Shown piece after piece: positions 40,993-49,119 of a DNA stretch of 55,455 bases (positions are counted from its first letter, which is position 1; each line of letters opens with the position of its first letter). The stretch covers positions 1 through 55,455 of the forward strand of contig NZ_BCVA01000041.1 of NCBI RefSeq assembly GCF_001591505.1. Direction: 5' to 3'. The notes beneath the pieces were generated by a model. The model saw only the letters and a list, made by a program, of their open reading frames with translations, was not told the DNA's origin and ran no database searches. The translations under genes and the position numbers were made by a program. The DNA comes from Neobacillus niacini NBRC 15566. GTDB taxonomy: Bacteria > Bacillota > Bacilli > Bacillales > Cytobacillaceae.

Positions 40993-41016
40993 AAAAACGC
41001 CTTTGAGGGCGTTTTT
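40993..41016. terminator. bidirectional terminator
   Basis: AAAAACGCC (40993-41001) and GGCGTTTTT (41008-41016) form a perfect stem between the 44-aa gene and the convergent HlyIII gene. Confidence 0.9.
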
Positions 41017-41022
41017 CTATTT

Positions 41023-41670
41023 TTAAATTACAAAGTAAAACACACATAAGAAGTGAGACAAACTCCCAAGCATGATAAAGATGTGGAAAATTTCATGAAA
41101 TCCCATGTATTTAGATTGAAGGAATCTTGGTTTTGCTCCGTAAATAACTCCACCGATTGTATAAAAAATACCGCCGAGTATTAATAAAAATAATCCCATC
41201 GAATCCATGCTTCCCGCTAATGGCGAGAATACAAATACAATCATCCATCCCATGACGAGATACAATGCTGTAGAAATCCAGCGTGGGCATTGAAACCAGA
41301 CCATTTTAAAAACAACCCCACTTAATGCTACCGCAGCAATAATGGAAAATAGTATATTACCAGTGGTTCCATTTAAACTAATAAAACAAAAAGGTGTGTA
41401 GGTACCAGCAATCAAAATAAAAATCATCGAGTGGTCAAGTCTTCTTAAAAAAGCAATAACATGATCTTTCGCTATTACCATATGGTAAGTGGCAGAAGCT
41501 GAATAAAGGAGGATCATGCTGACACCAAAAATGATAACAGCTGTAATGGCCATAGCTGACGATGTCGTACTCGACACTTTAATTACCATCGCAAGAAGTC
41601 CTACAAAAGATAAAAGCGCTCCTGATAGATGCGTGAGTCCATTAATTGGTTCCCGAATATAATTACTCAA
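41023..41670 (-). CDS. hemolysin III family membrane protein (PAQR)
   Basis: A 215-aa seven-helix membrane protein of the HlyIII/YqfA branch of the PAQR superfamily. EPINGLTHLSGALLSFVG at the start carries the conserved Glu and His, SATYHMVIAKDHVIAFLRRLDHSMIFILIAGTYTPF (about 59-94) has the SxxxH and LDHxxI motifs, and FHEIFHIFIMLGSLSHFL at the end has the paired His that complete the predicted zinc site. Bacterial members have been linked to membrane-lipid homeostasis; the name hemolysin is historical. GGAGGG site upstream. Confidence 0.93.
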   Translation of the reverse strand: MSNYIREPINGLTHLSGALLSFVGLLAMVIKVSSTTSSAMAITAVIIFGVSMILLYSASATYHMVIAKDHVIAFLRRLDHSMIFILIAGTYTPFCFISLNGTTGNILFSIIAAVALSGVVFKMVWFQCPRWISTALYLVMGWMIVFVFSPLAGSMDSMGLFLLILGGIFYTIGGVIYGAKPRFLQSKYMGFHEIFHIFIMLGSLSHFLCVFYFVI

Positions 41671-41802
41671 GTAATAACCCTCCTATTGCAACATGTAGTT
41701 TTAATAACTACTTATAATGATACTCGTAAAACAATACCTAGTCAACGGATAATTGTTACGATATAATGTTAATCAGATTAAACATGGATCGGAGTTTTTA
41801 TC

Positions 41803-42393
41803 ATGGAAAAAATCAAAGAAATACTTGGTCAGCTTGGACTGGAAACAAACCTTTCGTTAGATGAAATACCGAATATTGACTTGTATATGGATCAAGTAAT
41901 TCAGTTATTTGAAAACAAATTCTCACATTCGAAGCGAAATGCAGAGGAAAAGGTTTTGACAAAAACCATGATCAATAATTATGCCAAGGGAAAACTCATT
42001 TTTCCAATAAAAAATAAGAAGTACTCAAAAGAACATTTAATTTTAATTAGTTTGATTTACCAACTAAAAGGGGCTCTATCCATTAACGATATCCAAATAA
42101 CGCTCGATGGGTTAAATAAAAGGATGATCAAAGAGGATATAGAAATTGATTCTTTTTATAATAGTTATTTAGCTCTCTCTCAAAAAAATGTTGCTGATTT
42201 TACTATGCATATTAATGAACAGGTCAACGATGTAAAGGCAGAAGTAGAAAAAATGGAGGATCGGAGCTCTGCCCATCTTGAACAGGTACTTATGATTTCT
42301 TCGCTTGTACACATGAGCAACCTATATCGGAAAGTTGCGGAAAAGTTAGTGGACGAAATTGTAGTGGATAAAGAAGAAAAGCGTCATAGATAA
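41803..42393 (+). CDS. DUF1836 family protein
   Basis: A 196-aa cytosolic protein of the DUF1836 family found in Firmicutes. Hallmarks are DEIPNIDLYMDQVIQLFE (about 20-37), VLTKTMINNYAKGKLI (about 53-68), and YSKEHLILISLIYQLKGALSINDIQ (about 75-99). The middle part resembles a MerR-like helix-turn-helix, so DNA binding is often suspected. A C-terminal coiled segment (QVNDVKAEVEKMEDRSS) follows. Function unknown. Ends in a terminator shared with the convergent beta-helix gene. Confidence 0.88.
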   Translation: MEKIKEILGQLGLETNLSLDEIPNIDLYMDQVIQLFENKFSHSKRNAEEKVLTKTMINNYAKGKLIFPIKNKKYSKEHLILISLIYQLKGALSINDIQITLDGLNKRMIKEDIEIDSFYNSYLALSQKNVADFTMHINEQVNDVKAEVEKMEDRSSAHLEQVLMISSLVHMSNLYRKVAEKLVDEIVVDKEEKRHR

Positions 42394-42413
42394 TCATATC
42401 TTAGACGCTTTTT
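42377..42413. terminator. terminator between DUF1836 and beta-helix genes
   Basis: AAAAGCGTC (42377-42385) pairs with GACGCTTTT (from 42404), followed by T residues. It overlaps the ends of both convergent genes. Confidence 0.8.
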
Positions 42414-43965
42414 AAATTTGATTTATGTGTTCCATTCGTATATCTTGTATACCTTTACCTATATCAATCACTTTTGAGGCAGAGTCACGAGCCTCGACAT
42501 GATTGATTAAGATTGAATCAGCGCGATTTTTTCCTCCATAAGCCTTAATGTCTGCACTGGCACTCTTAAAGTCTCTGACTGAAAGATTGTTTAGAACCAC
42601 ATTTCTTGCTCGGTACTGTAACGCAATAATAGGGTTGCTTCTATAATCGTAATCAGGGTCCCCAATCAATGTAAAATGGTTGATCACCACATTTTTATAT
42701 CCCGACACCACTAAGCCGCGAGGTGTGGAATCTTTATATAAATCTGTAAAGATTGGTCTGATGGCGGCAAGATTCACCGCAGTAATATTGTATGCCGACT
42801 TTGACACTGTATCTGTACTTTTATGATGTCCGATATGACGGAAGTTGTAAGAACGGTTGTCATTTACGGAGATATGCCCTGCAATTTGAATATTGGAGGC
42901 AGCAGACGAATTTTGATGAGCCTTTACTTCAATGCCTCCAAAACATCTGGCTGAAGAATTATTAACTAACACTACATTCCTTGAGCCATCATCAATTTCA
43001 ATGCCATTTGAATTCGAAACACCACGTTGATGGGCTCGTCCGCTCGGATCACACATATGAGAGTATGTAATAAGTATGTAATCACTATGATGGGTCGTAA
43101 TCCCATCATCCCCAAAACCATATCCATTTAGGGTGTCAAGCCACACATACTGGCTGCCACCTTTTGCACGAAAGCCGTCTCCCGCATAATTGTACAGGGT
43201 TGAGGAAATATCAAAGCAATGGAGTCCCGGATTGATCGCTTCCAAATCCTTCACCCATCCAAAGGTGACATTGGCATAGGTTAGACAGCTTGAATGATTG
43301 CCCCACGTACTCGTCTTTTTTACAACCCCAAGCCTTTCGACATTCCAATCTAAACTCATTCCCTGTACAGATACATGATGATTTCCTTTCCAATGGTTGG
43401 CATTGGTAATTAATCTTGTTCCCTTCGCGGCACTCTTATGCAGTTTAATGATTGTTTTTCCCTTTCCGGCTCCCACTAGAAATGTCCAAGAAGGAAGGTA
43501 AATACCTTTTGTGATAAAAGTGCCCTCCGGCACCTTTACTTTTACCCGGCCATCTCCAAGCGCTTTTTTAAAAGCAGCTGTGTTATCTGTTTTTCCGTCC
43601 CCAATCCCGCCAAAATCTTCAATATTTACTTCCCTTGTGATGGTGCGCAGGAGGTTTTCATATTCAGCATCCAATTTCTGCTTCCATTCAGGATATACAT
43701 TTCCGGTCGAATCGACGTATAGCTTTGTAGGTTCCAAGAGGCTAAATGGTTTGGCCAATAACCGAAACAGACCCTCAGTGAATTTCTTCGAAAATGGAAC
43801 TCTGATTACTTTGTGTAATCGAGGGACGGGCTCATTTTTACTACATTGTTGGAAAATTTCCTCTGTTTCTGAAATTACCTTTGCGGCATCAAGTTTTTTA
43901 CCTGTAATCTCTATAAGCAGTTTTCCATTTTTGCGAGGATCATGATTTTTATCAAAAATTTTCAT
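42412..43965 (-). CDS. right-handed beta-helix protein (pectate lyase_3 / GH28-related)
   Basis: A 517-aa protein whose middle begins with the pectate-lyase-3 motif VNIEDFGGIGDGKTDNTAAFKKAL (about 113-136), followed by PEGTFITKG and a series of beta-helix coils rich in Asn, Val and Ile (VVLVNNSSARCFGGIEVK, NVVINHFTLIGD, NVVLNNLSVRDF). GFGDDGITTHHSDY recalls the DD catalytic pair region of polygalacturonase-like folds. No signal peptide is visible, which is unusual for a polysaccharide-active enzyme; related proteins include phage tail-spikes and epimerase/lyase-like proteins. GGAG lies 11 nt before ATG 43965; GTG 43977 is an alternative start. Substrate unknown. Confidence 0.8.
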   Translation of the reverse strand: MKIFDKNHDPRKNGKLLIEITGKKLDAAKVISETEEIFQQCSKNEPVPRLHKVIRVPFSKKFTEGLFRLLAKPFSLLEPTKLYVDSTGNVYPEWKQKLDAEYENLLRTITREVNIEDFGGIGDGKTDNTAAFKKALGDGRVKVKVPEGTFITKGIYLPSWTFLVGAGKGKTIIKLHKSAAKGTRLITNANHWKGNHHVSVQGMSLDWNVERLGVVKKTSTWGNHSSCLTYANVTFGWVKDLEAINPGLHCFDISSTLYNYAGDGFRAKGGSQYVWLDTLNGYGFGDDGITTHHSDYILITYSHMCDPSGRAHQRGVSNSNGIEIDDGSRNVVLVNNSSARCFGGIEVKAHQNSSAASNIQIAGHISVNDNRSYNFRHIGHHKSTDTVSKSAYNITAVNLAAIRPIFTDLYKDSTPRGLVVSGYKNVVINHFTLIGDPDYDYRSNPIIALQYRARNVVLNNLSVRDFKSASADIKAYGGKNRADSILINHVEARDSASKVIDIGKGIQDIRMEHINQI

Positions 43966-44007
43966 TACATTCTTCACTCCAACATGACAGCTCCTTTTCT
44001 TAGCACT

Positions 44008-44754
44008 TTAAATATAAAATCCTGCGGCTAATAATCCAACTGGTAAACATCCAGCAATAAAAAGCCTGGACATACTCACTTTTCCATACAAAATAACGGT
44101 TCCAATTGTATAATCCCAAGTAGACATTCCATGGCCTTTTAAGTCACGATAAGAAAAGAAGAAACAAATAAAATTAACAATCGGGATACCGAATCCCATA
44201 CCTAATATATTAACGAAAAAACTTCGCTTAAACACAGTTGTGAAATTTAGTTTTTCACCATTCACACTTTTAATTTTTATGCTTAGGAAAGCCCTCCCCA
44301 AAGTATTGCCGAAAATCGATATGAGGACAGGTTCAACAATTATCCAGAGTAGTAAACTGGTGATAAATATATATAAATTGGAAGTTTCCTCAATAAATGC
44401 TGGATAAAGAATAGATACCGATAGGATAAAAGTGATGGAAAATAAGGATAGGTCGAAAAATCTAGCAAGGTACCGGACATAGGGTCTTCCATTTGGATAA
44501 GTAGCTTCTTCATATTCTTCTTTTGTTTTGAATTTATCCGGGAGAAGGTGAATTCTTGAGGAGGCAACGATACTTTCTGAAAAAATATCCAGGCTTTTTG
44601 CCATTTGCCAGCAGTTCATTGATTTGTTCCAAACGAAAGTATCACCCGAAAGAACTCGCTGTTCAATTAACTTCTTTAATTCAAATAAACAAACTGGCCC
44701 TTGTTGCTGAGAATCTTTAATAAAAAACCAAACATTTTCTTTATTTGATTCCAT
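44008..44754 (-). CDS. GYF_2 plus RDD domain membrane protein
   Basis: A 248-aa protein with two parts. Residues 1-60 form a GYF_2-type domain (WFFIKDSQQQGPVCLFELKKLIEQRVL, TFVWNKSMNCWQMA). Residues about 90-248 form an RDD membrane domain with four to five helices (RYLARFFDLSLFSITFIL; GNTLGRAFLSIKIKSVNGEKLNFTTVFKRS). RDD proteins are thought to transport or bind small solutes, and GYF_2 is a protein-interaction module often fused to membrane proteins of unknown function. Starts at the ATG at 44754. Lies 42 bp beyond the beta-helix gene start, same direction, so co-transcription is possible. Confidence 0.88.
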   Translation of the reverse strand: MESNKENVWFFIKDSQQQGPVCLFELKKLIEQRVLSGDTFVWNKSMNCWQMAKSLDIFSESIVASSRIHLLPDKFKTKEEYEEATYPNGRPYVRYLARFFDLSLFSITFILSVSILYPAFIEETSNLYIFITSLLLWIIVEPVLISIFGNTLGRAFLSIKIKSVNGEKLNFTTVFKRSFFVNILGMGFGIPIVNFICFFFSYRDLKGHGMSTWDYTIGTVILYGKVSMSRLFIAGCLPVGLLAAGFYI

Positions 44755-44881
44755 ATAATCGCCCCCAATTAGGTAAATTATACCACGTGCTGTTTATGAG
44801 CTTTTTTGTCAACTTTGTGTATTTTGAATAGGTATCAAGTATATATGGCAAAATACTAACATACGTTCGGAGGTGGGAGTT

Positions 44882-45196
44882 ATGGAAGATAAGAATTTTG
44901 AAAAAATCTATGAGGAATACAAGCAGCAAAGTGAGCAGCAAGCTCAGTTTGAGGCAGGTCAAAGCAATCCTAATGGAAAAGAGGAATTCGTGGCCGTAAG
45001 GAAAAACGATGATGGAGACATTATCGCATTCAAAACAAGCTCAGGAAGAGAACTGGATTACATCACTGCTTTAACGGAAGCAAAATCAGGCCAGATTGCC
45101 CATGTTGATGTTTTTCATAAATACGGAAGAGATATTATACGAAGTGAACCTGATGGGATAAAAGAGAACAATCTCGATCGACTACCTGAATTTTAG
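44882..45196 (+). CDS. DUF3892 family protein
   Basis: A 104-aa soluble protein. The first 35 residues are a charged Gln-rich helix; residues about 36-95 are the DUF3892 domain (FVAVRKNDDGDIIAFKTSSGRELDYITALTEAKSG, quoted as residues 38-72), ending IIRSEPDGIKENNLDRLPEF. Function unknown. I start at ATG 44882 with GGAGG upstream; an ATG at 44873 lies inside that site. Monocistronic with its own terminator. Confidence 0.88.
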   Translation: MEDKNFEKIYEEYKQQSEQQAQFEAGQSNPNGKEEFVAVRKNDDGDIIAFKTSSGRELDYITALTEAKSGQIAHVDVFHKYGRDIIRSEPDGIKENNLDRLPEF

Positions 45197-45201
45197 CAGC
45201 G

Positions 45202-45234
45202 AAGAGAGCGGCACAATGTTGCTGCTCTCTTTTT
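45202..45234 (+). terminator. terminator of the DUF3892 gene
   Basis: AAGAGAGC (45202-45209) pairs with GCTCTCTT (45224-45231), followed by TTT. Stem can be extended imperfectly inside. Confidence 0.85.
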
Positions 45235-45307
45235 AGATTCGGAAAAGGTTTTTTTAATGAAAAATGGAATATAAATAATTAGCTTTGATTTTTTTGGAGG
45301 GGAATAG

Positions 45308-45637
45308 ATGAAGTTTATGAGATTAATTGGGACTGTCGTATCAATTGGAAGTTTACTATTTTGCAGTTACATTTTACTCTTTAACCCTTATACCCATACA
45401 AGCGCAGAACCAGATGTTCTTACATCATATACAATCATGTATTTGCTTCCAATGTTCTTAACTGGTTACGGAAGTTTTTCTGTGAAACCAATATGGCTTA
45501 TTATAGGTTCTATATGGGCATTGCCACTCAGTTTATATTGTTTAGCGACCCCTGATGTTTTTAAATACCTTATTATAGGACCTATGCTAGTTGTTACTAT
45601 TGGTATTATAATGTTTAAGAATACAAGAACTTCCTAA
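45308..45637 (+). CDS. small integral membrane protein, unrecognised
   Basis: A 109-aa protein with about four hydrophobic helices (residues about 5-25, 42-60, 63-82 and 85-104) and a short basic tail KNTRTS. GGAGGGG site before the ATG. I cannot name a family. It is followed 13 nt later by another small membrane protein gene and then the DUF2085 gene, so these three probably form a membrane-protein operon. Confidence 0.7.
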   Translation: MKFMRLIGTVVSIGSLLFCSYILLFNPYTHTSAEPDVLTSYTIMYLLPMFLTGYGSFSVKPIWLIIGSIWALPLSLYCLATPDVFKYLIIGPMLVVTIGIIMFKNTRTS

Positions 45638-45650
45638 AGAAAAAGGTGGA

Positions 45651-45926
45651 ATGATGTTTTTTCTTTTGCTGACAGGGATGATTATTTCCTTTGTGGTCGG
45701 AACTACGTTGTTAATTAATGGAGAAATGGTATTTGGGATAATTGCTGCAGTTGCAGGGCTCTTATTAATGCTGTTTATCTTATATTATTATGGAAGGAAG
45801 AAATATCGTAAAAAGAAATATGATTGTACGCCAGATTGTCCTACATTTGATTGCGTGCCTGACTGTGATAGGAAATTAGATTGTGACGGGGGACCAGATT
45901 GTGACTGTGGGCCAAATTGTAATTAA
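45651..45926 (+). CDS. small membrane protein with Cys-Asp-rich tail
   Basis: A 91-aa protein: two membrane helices (about 2-22 and 26-46), a basic stop-transfer stretch GRKKYRKKKY, then a C-terminal tail of about 32 residues with eight Cys, mostly as (P/x)DC repeats: CTPDCPTFDCVPDC, KLDC, GPDCDC, GPNC. The positive-inside rule puts the tail in the cytoplasm. The Cys/Asp pattern suggests metal binding or disulfide cross-linking (inference). GGTGG site before the ATG at 45651 (an ATG also at 45654). Its end overlaps the longest frame of the next gene. No family recognised. Confidence 0.7.
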   Translation: MMFFLLLTGMIISFVVGTTLLINGEMVFGIIAAVAGLLLMLFILYYYGRKKYRKKKYDCTPDCPTFDCVPDCDRKLDCDGGPDCDCGPNCN

Positions 45927-46257
45927 TCTGAAGGTCTTGACCGACATTGTACCTTGCCATCGGATGAAGTCTAGGAGTATAACCATAAAAGGGCATACAC
46001 TGCCATTATGCGCAAGGTGCACGGGAATCCTATTAGGTTATTTATTTTTTCCTTTTTTATTTTTCTTTGGATTATATTTTCCACTTTGGCTGGGGATCCT
46101 ATTAAATTTCCCCATGGTATTGGATGGGTGGACCCAAAAAAGGCAATTTCGAGAAAGTAATAATCGATTAAGGTTCATAACTGGTATAGTAAGCGGTCTC
46201 GGCCAAAGTATAATTATTGTTAGTTTCAGCCAGTTGATTATTTCATTTTTATTGTAA
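45883..46257 (+). CDS. DUF2085 family membrane protein
   Basis: Up to 124 aa. The conserved part is PCHRMKSRSITIKGHTLPLCARCTG (about residues 24-48), the DUF2085 signature with a CHR and a CARCTG motif, followed by three hydrophobic helices and SNNRLRFITGIVSGLGQS. The start is uncertain. The GTG at 45883 lies within the Cys-rich tail of the preceding gene and its translation there is probably not native. A TTG at 45937 would give a family-like 106 aa but has a cramped GAAGG site. The two Cys pairs hint at metal binding. Function unknown. Confidence 0.75.
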   Translation: MTGDQIVTVGQIVINLKVLTDIVPCHRMKSRSITIKGHTLPLCARCTGILLGYLFFPFLFFFGLYFPLWLGILLNFPMVLDGWTQKRQFRESNNRLRFITGIVSGLGQSIIIVSFSQLIISFLL

Positions 46258-46261
46258 AATT

Positions 46262-46273
46262 ATAAACGTTTAT
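46262..46273. promoter_or_regulatory. perfect 12-bp palindrome
   Basis: ATAAACGTTTAT is a perfect palindrome just after the DUF2085 stop and 62 bp before the 31-aa gene; possible operator for the latter, no regulator assigned. Confidence 0.3.
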
Positions 46274-46335
46274 CACTTTCATACTTGTCCAACGATGCAT
46301 AGTATATGACAGGCAGCTGTGAAAGGATGAATGTG

Positions 46336-46431
46336 ATGTTTGATCCCTTGTTTTATTTCTTGTCACAACTATTTACGTTGATACACCAATTTATTTTATA
46401 TATTTTAGAAACACTTCAAAATCTAGTATAA
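46336..46431 (+). CDS. 31-aa hydrophobic peptide
   Basis: A 31-aa reading frame beginning MFDPLFYFLSQLFTLIHQ and ending ILETLQNLV. Almost entirely hydrophobic with a few polar residues, so a single membrane helix or amphipathic peptide. AAAGGA lies eight nt before the ATG, and an intrinsic terminator begins immediately at the stop codon. It is thus a compact, self-contained unit. Could be a type-I-toxin-like or membrane-regulatory microprotein; I see no antitoxin RNA signal and assign no function. Confidence 0.55.
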   Translation: MFDPLFYFLSQLFTLIHQFILYILETLQNLV

Positions 46432-46456
46432 AGGTCGTGAGTTACGGCTTTTTTTT
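46431..46456 (+). terminator. terminator of the 31-aa gene
   Basis: AAGGTCGT (46431-46438) pairs with ACGGCTTT (46444-46451, two G-U pairs), followed by TTTTT. Confidence 0.7.
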
Positions 46457-46496
46457 GTTAAAGTGAAATCAGATAGAATATAAAGGTTGTGTTTAA

Positions 46497-46922
46497 ATGG
46501 AATGCTTAGGCTGTAAGTTAGCAACTAAAAATCTGCCTGTTCATGTTGTCTTTGAAGATGAGTATGTTTGTTGTTTCTTAGACCACGAGCCATTTAATGA
46601 AGGGCATATTTTGATACTCCCGAAAAAACATGTTTATGACGCGGAAGAACTGGATGAAAATACTATGGTTTCCATTATGAAGGCTTCTATTCTTCTTTCG
46701 AAAGCAATTAAAAAACTCTGTAACCCAGATGGAATCACTATTTGTCAAAATGGCGGGATATTTAATGAATTAACGCATTATCACATGCATGTGGTACCTA
46801 GATATAAGGATCAATCGTTTGCTGATTTCTATTCAGATGATGAGATTGTGATAGAAAATGAAACGAAGTTAAAAGGAACAGCGAGAAAACTAATTGAAGT
46901 AATTAGGGGAGAATGTTTATGA
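46497..46922 (+). CDS. HIT family nucleotide hydrolase/transferase
   Basis: A 141-aa histidine-triad protein. Catalytic triad YHMHVV (HxHxH-like, about 98-103, within THYHMHVVPRYKD), CxxC at CLGC and the usual N-terminal EDEYVCCFLDHEPFNEGHILILPKKH (quoted as residues 20-45). HIT enzymes hydrolyse or transfer nucleoside monophosphates such as AMP from lysyl or dinucleotide substrates. Its stop overlaps the next gene start by 4 nt (ATGA), so it is translationally coupled to the phosphatase gene. Confidence 0.93.
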   Translation: MECLGCKLATKNLPVHVVFEDEYVCCFLDHEPFNEGHILILPKKHVYDAEELDENTMVSIMKASILLSKAIKKLCNPDGITICQNGGIFNELTHYHMHVVPRYKDQSFADFYSDDEIVIENETKLKGTARKLIEVIRGECL

Positions 46923-47542
46923 TTACGCTATACATAACCAGGCATGGTGAAACAGACTGGAATCGTGAAAAAAGAATGCAAGGCTGGCTTGATTCGAATC
47001 TAACAGATAACGGAGTAAAAAATGCAGTTTGTTTAGGTGAGAGATTGAAAGAAACAGAGTTGACGGCTATTTTCTCAAGTCCAAGCGGGAGGACGAGAGA
47101 GACTGCCAGCTTGATACGAGGGGAAAGAGATATTCCTGTCATTTATGATGAGAATTTACGAGAAATTAAACTAGGCCAATGGGAAGGAAAAACTCATTCA
47201 TCCATTAAAGAATTGTATCCAACAGAATTTGAGTCATTCTGGAATACACCACATCTATTTACGACTGTTGGAGGAGAAAGGTTTGAAGAAACACGTGCAA
47301 GAGCCATTCAGGTTTTAGAACGGATAAAAAGAGAATATAAATCTGGAAATATATTAATTGTTACACATTCAGTCGTTATCAAATGTTTGTATTCATTTTT
47401 TAAGAATACACCTATTGAAACCTTATGGGACCCTCCCTATATTCATGATACAAGTCTTACGATTGTAGAAATGGCTGATAATGGTTATAAGCTTGTGCTA
47501 GAAGGAGATATCACTCATTTGCAGTCTGTGAATTTTATATAG
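46919..47542 (+). CDS. histidine phosphatase family protein (phosphoglycerate-mutase-like)
   Basis: A 207-aa phosphatase. The RHG motif YITRHGETDWNREKRMQGW (about 6-24) carries the phosphorylated His. FSSPSGRTRETA (about 51-62) and ILIVTHSVVIK (about 142-152) carry the remaining catalytic Arg and His. Specificity in this group is broad (sugar phosphates, alpha-ribazole-P, small phosphoesters). I start at ATG 46919, eight nt after GGGGAG. The ATG at 46913 is too close to the site. Coupled to the HIT gene. Confidence 0.92.
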   Translation: MITLYITRHGETDWNREKRMQGWLDSNLTDNGVKNAVCLGERLKETELTAIFSSPSGRTRETASLIRGERDIPVIYDENLREIKLGQWEGKTHSSIKELYPTEFESFWNTPHLFTTVGGERFEETRARAIQVLERIKREYKSGNILIVTHSVVIKCLYSFFKNTPIETLWDPPYIHDTSLTIVEMADNGYKLVLEGDITHLQSVNFI

Positions 47543-47580
47543 GCCTGCGACAAATAATTAGCGCAATTGGAGTGAGGGAA

Positions 47581-48288
47581 ATGAAAAGATTCGATCCATG
47601 TAAAGCAGCGGAATTGTTTATCTTGAATGATTTTCCGTCGTGTCAAGGAGCTTTATTAGCAGGGAGCGTCGTTCGAGGTGAAGCCACCGAAACATCTGAC
47701 CTTGATATTGTGATATTTGACAGTAACCTCAGTTCTGCATATCGAGAATCAGTCATTGAATTTGGCTGGAATATAGAGGTTTTTGTACATAACTTAACTT
47801 CATATAAGGAGTTTTTTAAAAGTGATTGTGAACGAGCAAGACCTTCTTTGCCTAAAATGGTGTCAGAGGGTATCGTGTTAAGAGATAGTGGATTCCTAGA
47901 TCTTATTAAACAAGAGGCAAGAGATTTACTAGAGAAAGGTCCCGAAGCATGGTCAGCTGAAACCATAAGAATTAAGCGTTATTTTATTACCGATGCGCTT
48001 GATGATTTTATTGGCTGTATAATGCGGGCAGAAGAAATATTTATAGCCCATACACTTGCTGAAATGGTTAGCGAATTTGTCTTAAGAACGAACCGACAAT
48101 GGATTGGTACTTCTAAATGGATATTACGATCATTAAAAAACTACGATGAGAAGTTTGCTTATAAATTTGTTGAAGCGTTTGATGCTTTCTATAAAACTGG
48201 TGATAAAAATAAGATTATTGCGATGGTGGATGATATCCTGCAGCCATATGGCGGGCGGTTATTCCATGGGTTTTCATTGGGGAAATAG
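47581..48288 (+). CDS. nucleotidyltransferase-domain protein
   Basis: A 235-aa protein with an intact polymerase-beta-type nucleotidyltransferase core: GALLAGSVVRGEATETSDLDIVIF (quoted as residues 23-46) contains GS-x-R and the DxD pair, and NIEVFVHN supplies the third acidic residue. The C-terminal half is helical. Resembles ANT/KNTase-type adenylyltransferases and other small-molecule NTases. Whether it modifies an antibiotic or a metabolite is unknown. I start at ATG 47581 with GGAG upstream; GTG 47572 is an alternative. Confidence 0.87.
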   Translation: MKRFDPCKAAELFILNDFPSCQGALLAGSVVRGEATETSDLDIVIFDSNLSSAYRESVIEFGWNIEVFVHNLTSYKEFFKSDCERARPSLPKMVSEGIVLRDSGFLDLIKQEARDLLEKGPEAWSAETIRIKRYFITDALDDFIGCIMRAEEIFIAHTLAEMVSEFVLRTNRQWIGTSKWILRSLKNYDEKFAYKFVEAFDAFYKTGDKNKIIAMVDDILQPYGGRLFHGFSLGK

Positions 48289-48295
48289 TTCTGCG

Positions 48296-48336
48296 ATTCG
48301 GACTGGCAGAGAAGGAAATTCTTAGGCAGTCCGAAT
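48296..48336. terminator. hairpin after the nucleotidyltransferase gene
   Basis: ATTCGGACTG (48296-48305) pairs perfectly with CAGTCCGAAT (48327-48336). No T run follows; it may be a weak terminator or a stability element. Confidence 0.5.
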
Positions 48337-48414
48337 TGAGAGACTATGCAGAAAAGCAACGGAAGAAATGATTGAAGCTTGTCTGTACAAGGGTTTTCTT
48401 GGGCAGGGATCCTA

Positions 48415-48978
48415 TCATAACCCTTCGATTGGTTTTATGATTTTTGCAGGATTTCCACCTACCACAACATTATCAGGTACATCTTTCGTTACGACTGCGC
48501 CTGAAGCAATTACAACATTATTTCCAATGCTGACCCCTGGATTAATAACGGCTCTTCCGCCAATCCAAACATTATGACCAATGGTCACTGGCTTTCCATA
48601 CTCTTTCCCTGTAATTCTTTCATTGGGGTCAAGGGGATGTGTCGCAGTATAAATATGAACCCCAGGGGCAATGAAACAATTATCTTCGATTCGAATTTCA
48701 CATACATCTAAAAAGACACAATCAAAATTTGCATAGAAATTTTCGCCAACGTGGATGTTGTATCCATAATCGCATCGGAAGGTTGGTTCTACGTATATAT
48801 TCTTACCTGTTGTTCCGAATAACTCTTTTAACAGACCAGTCCTTATCTCCTCATCGGTTTCGATTGTTTGATTGTACAACCTGGTGAGTCTTCGGGCATT
48901 TATACGTTCTTGTAACAATTGGGGATTCGCAGCGTCATAGAGCTCACCGCTCAACATTTTATCCTTTTCAGTTTTCAT
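48415..48978 (-). CDS. maa: maltose O-acetyltransferase-type hexapeptide acetyltransferase
   Basis: A 187-aa left-handed beta-helix acetyltransferase of the Maa/LacA/NodL type. N-terminal Mac domain EKDKMLSGELYDAANPQL, then hexapeptide repeats (FYANFDCVFLDVCEIRIEDNCFIAPGVHIYTATH, quoted as residues about 81-114) with the catalytic His, and GKPVTIGHNVWIGGRAVINPGVSIG. Ends GGNPAKIIKPIEG, normal for the family. Acetylates sugars such as maltose or glucose using acetyl-CoA. Convergent with the nucleotidyltransferase gene. Confidence 0.93.
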   Translation of the reverse strand: MKTEKDKMLSGELYDAANPQLLQERINARRLTRLYNQTIETDEEIRTGLLKELFGTTGKNIYVEPTFRCDYGYNIHVGENFYANFDCVFLDVCEIRIEDNCFIAPGVHIYTATHPLDPNERITGKEYGKPVTIGHNVWIGGRAVINPGVSIGNNVVIASGAVVTKDVPDNVVVGGNPAKIIKPIEGL

Positions 48979-49119
48979 TTTAATCTCCTGATTTTGGTAT
49001 ATTAGATAATAACAACCATTGTATCATATTAAGAAGATCGATAATAATCATTGAATGAAATATGGAAAAATCACACATACTTCTCTCATTAAGACACTTT
49101 AACAGAGGAGTAGTAGGGT

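Noticed and set aside
48368..48577. Plus-strand frame near the acetyltransferase end
   Set aside because: Mostly antisense to the hexapeptide acetyltransferase gene; codon pattern mirrors that gene.
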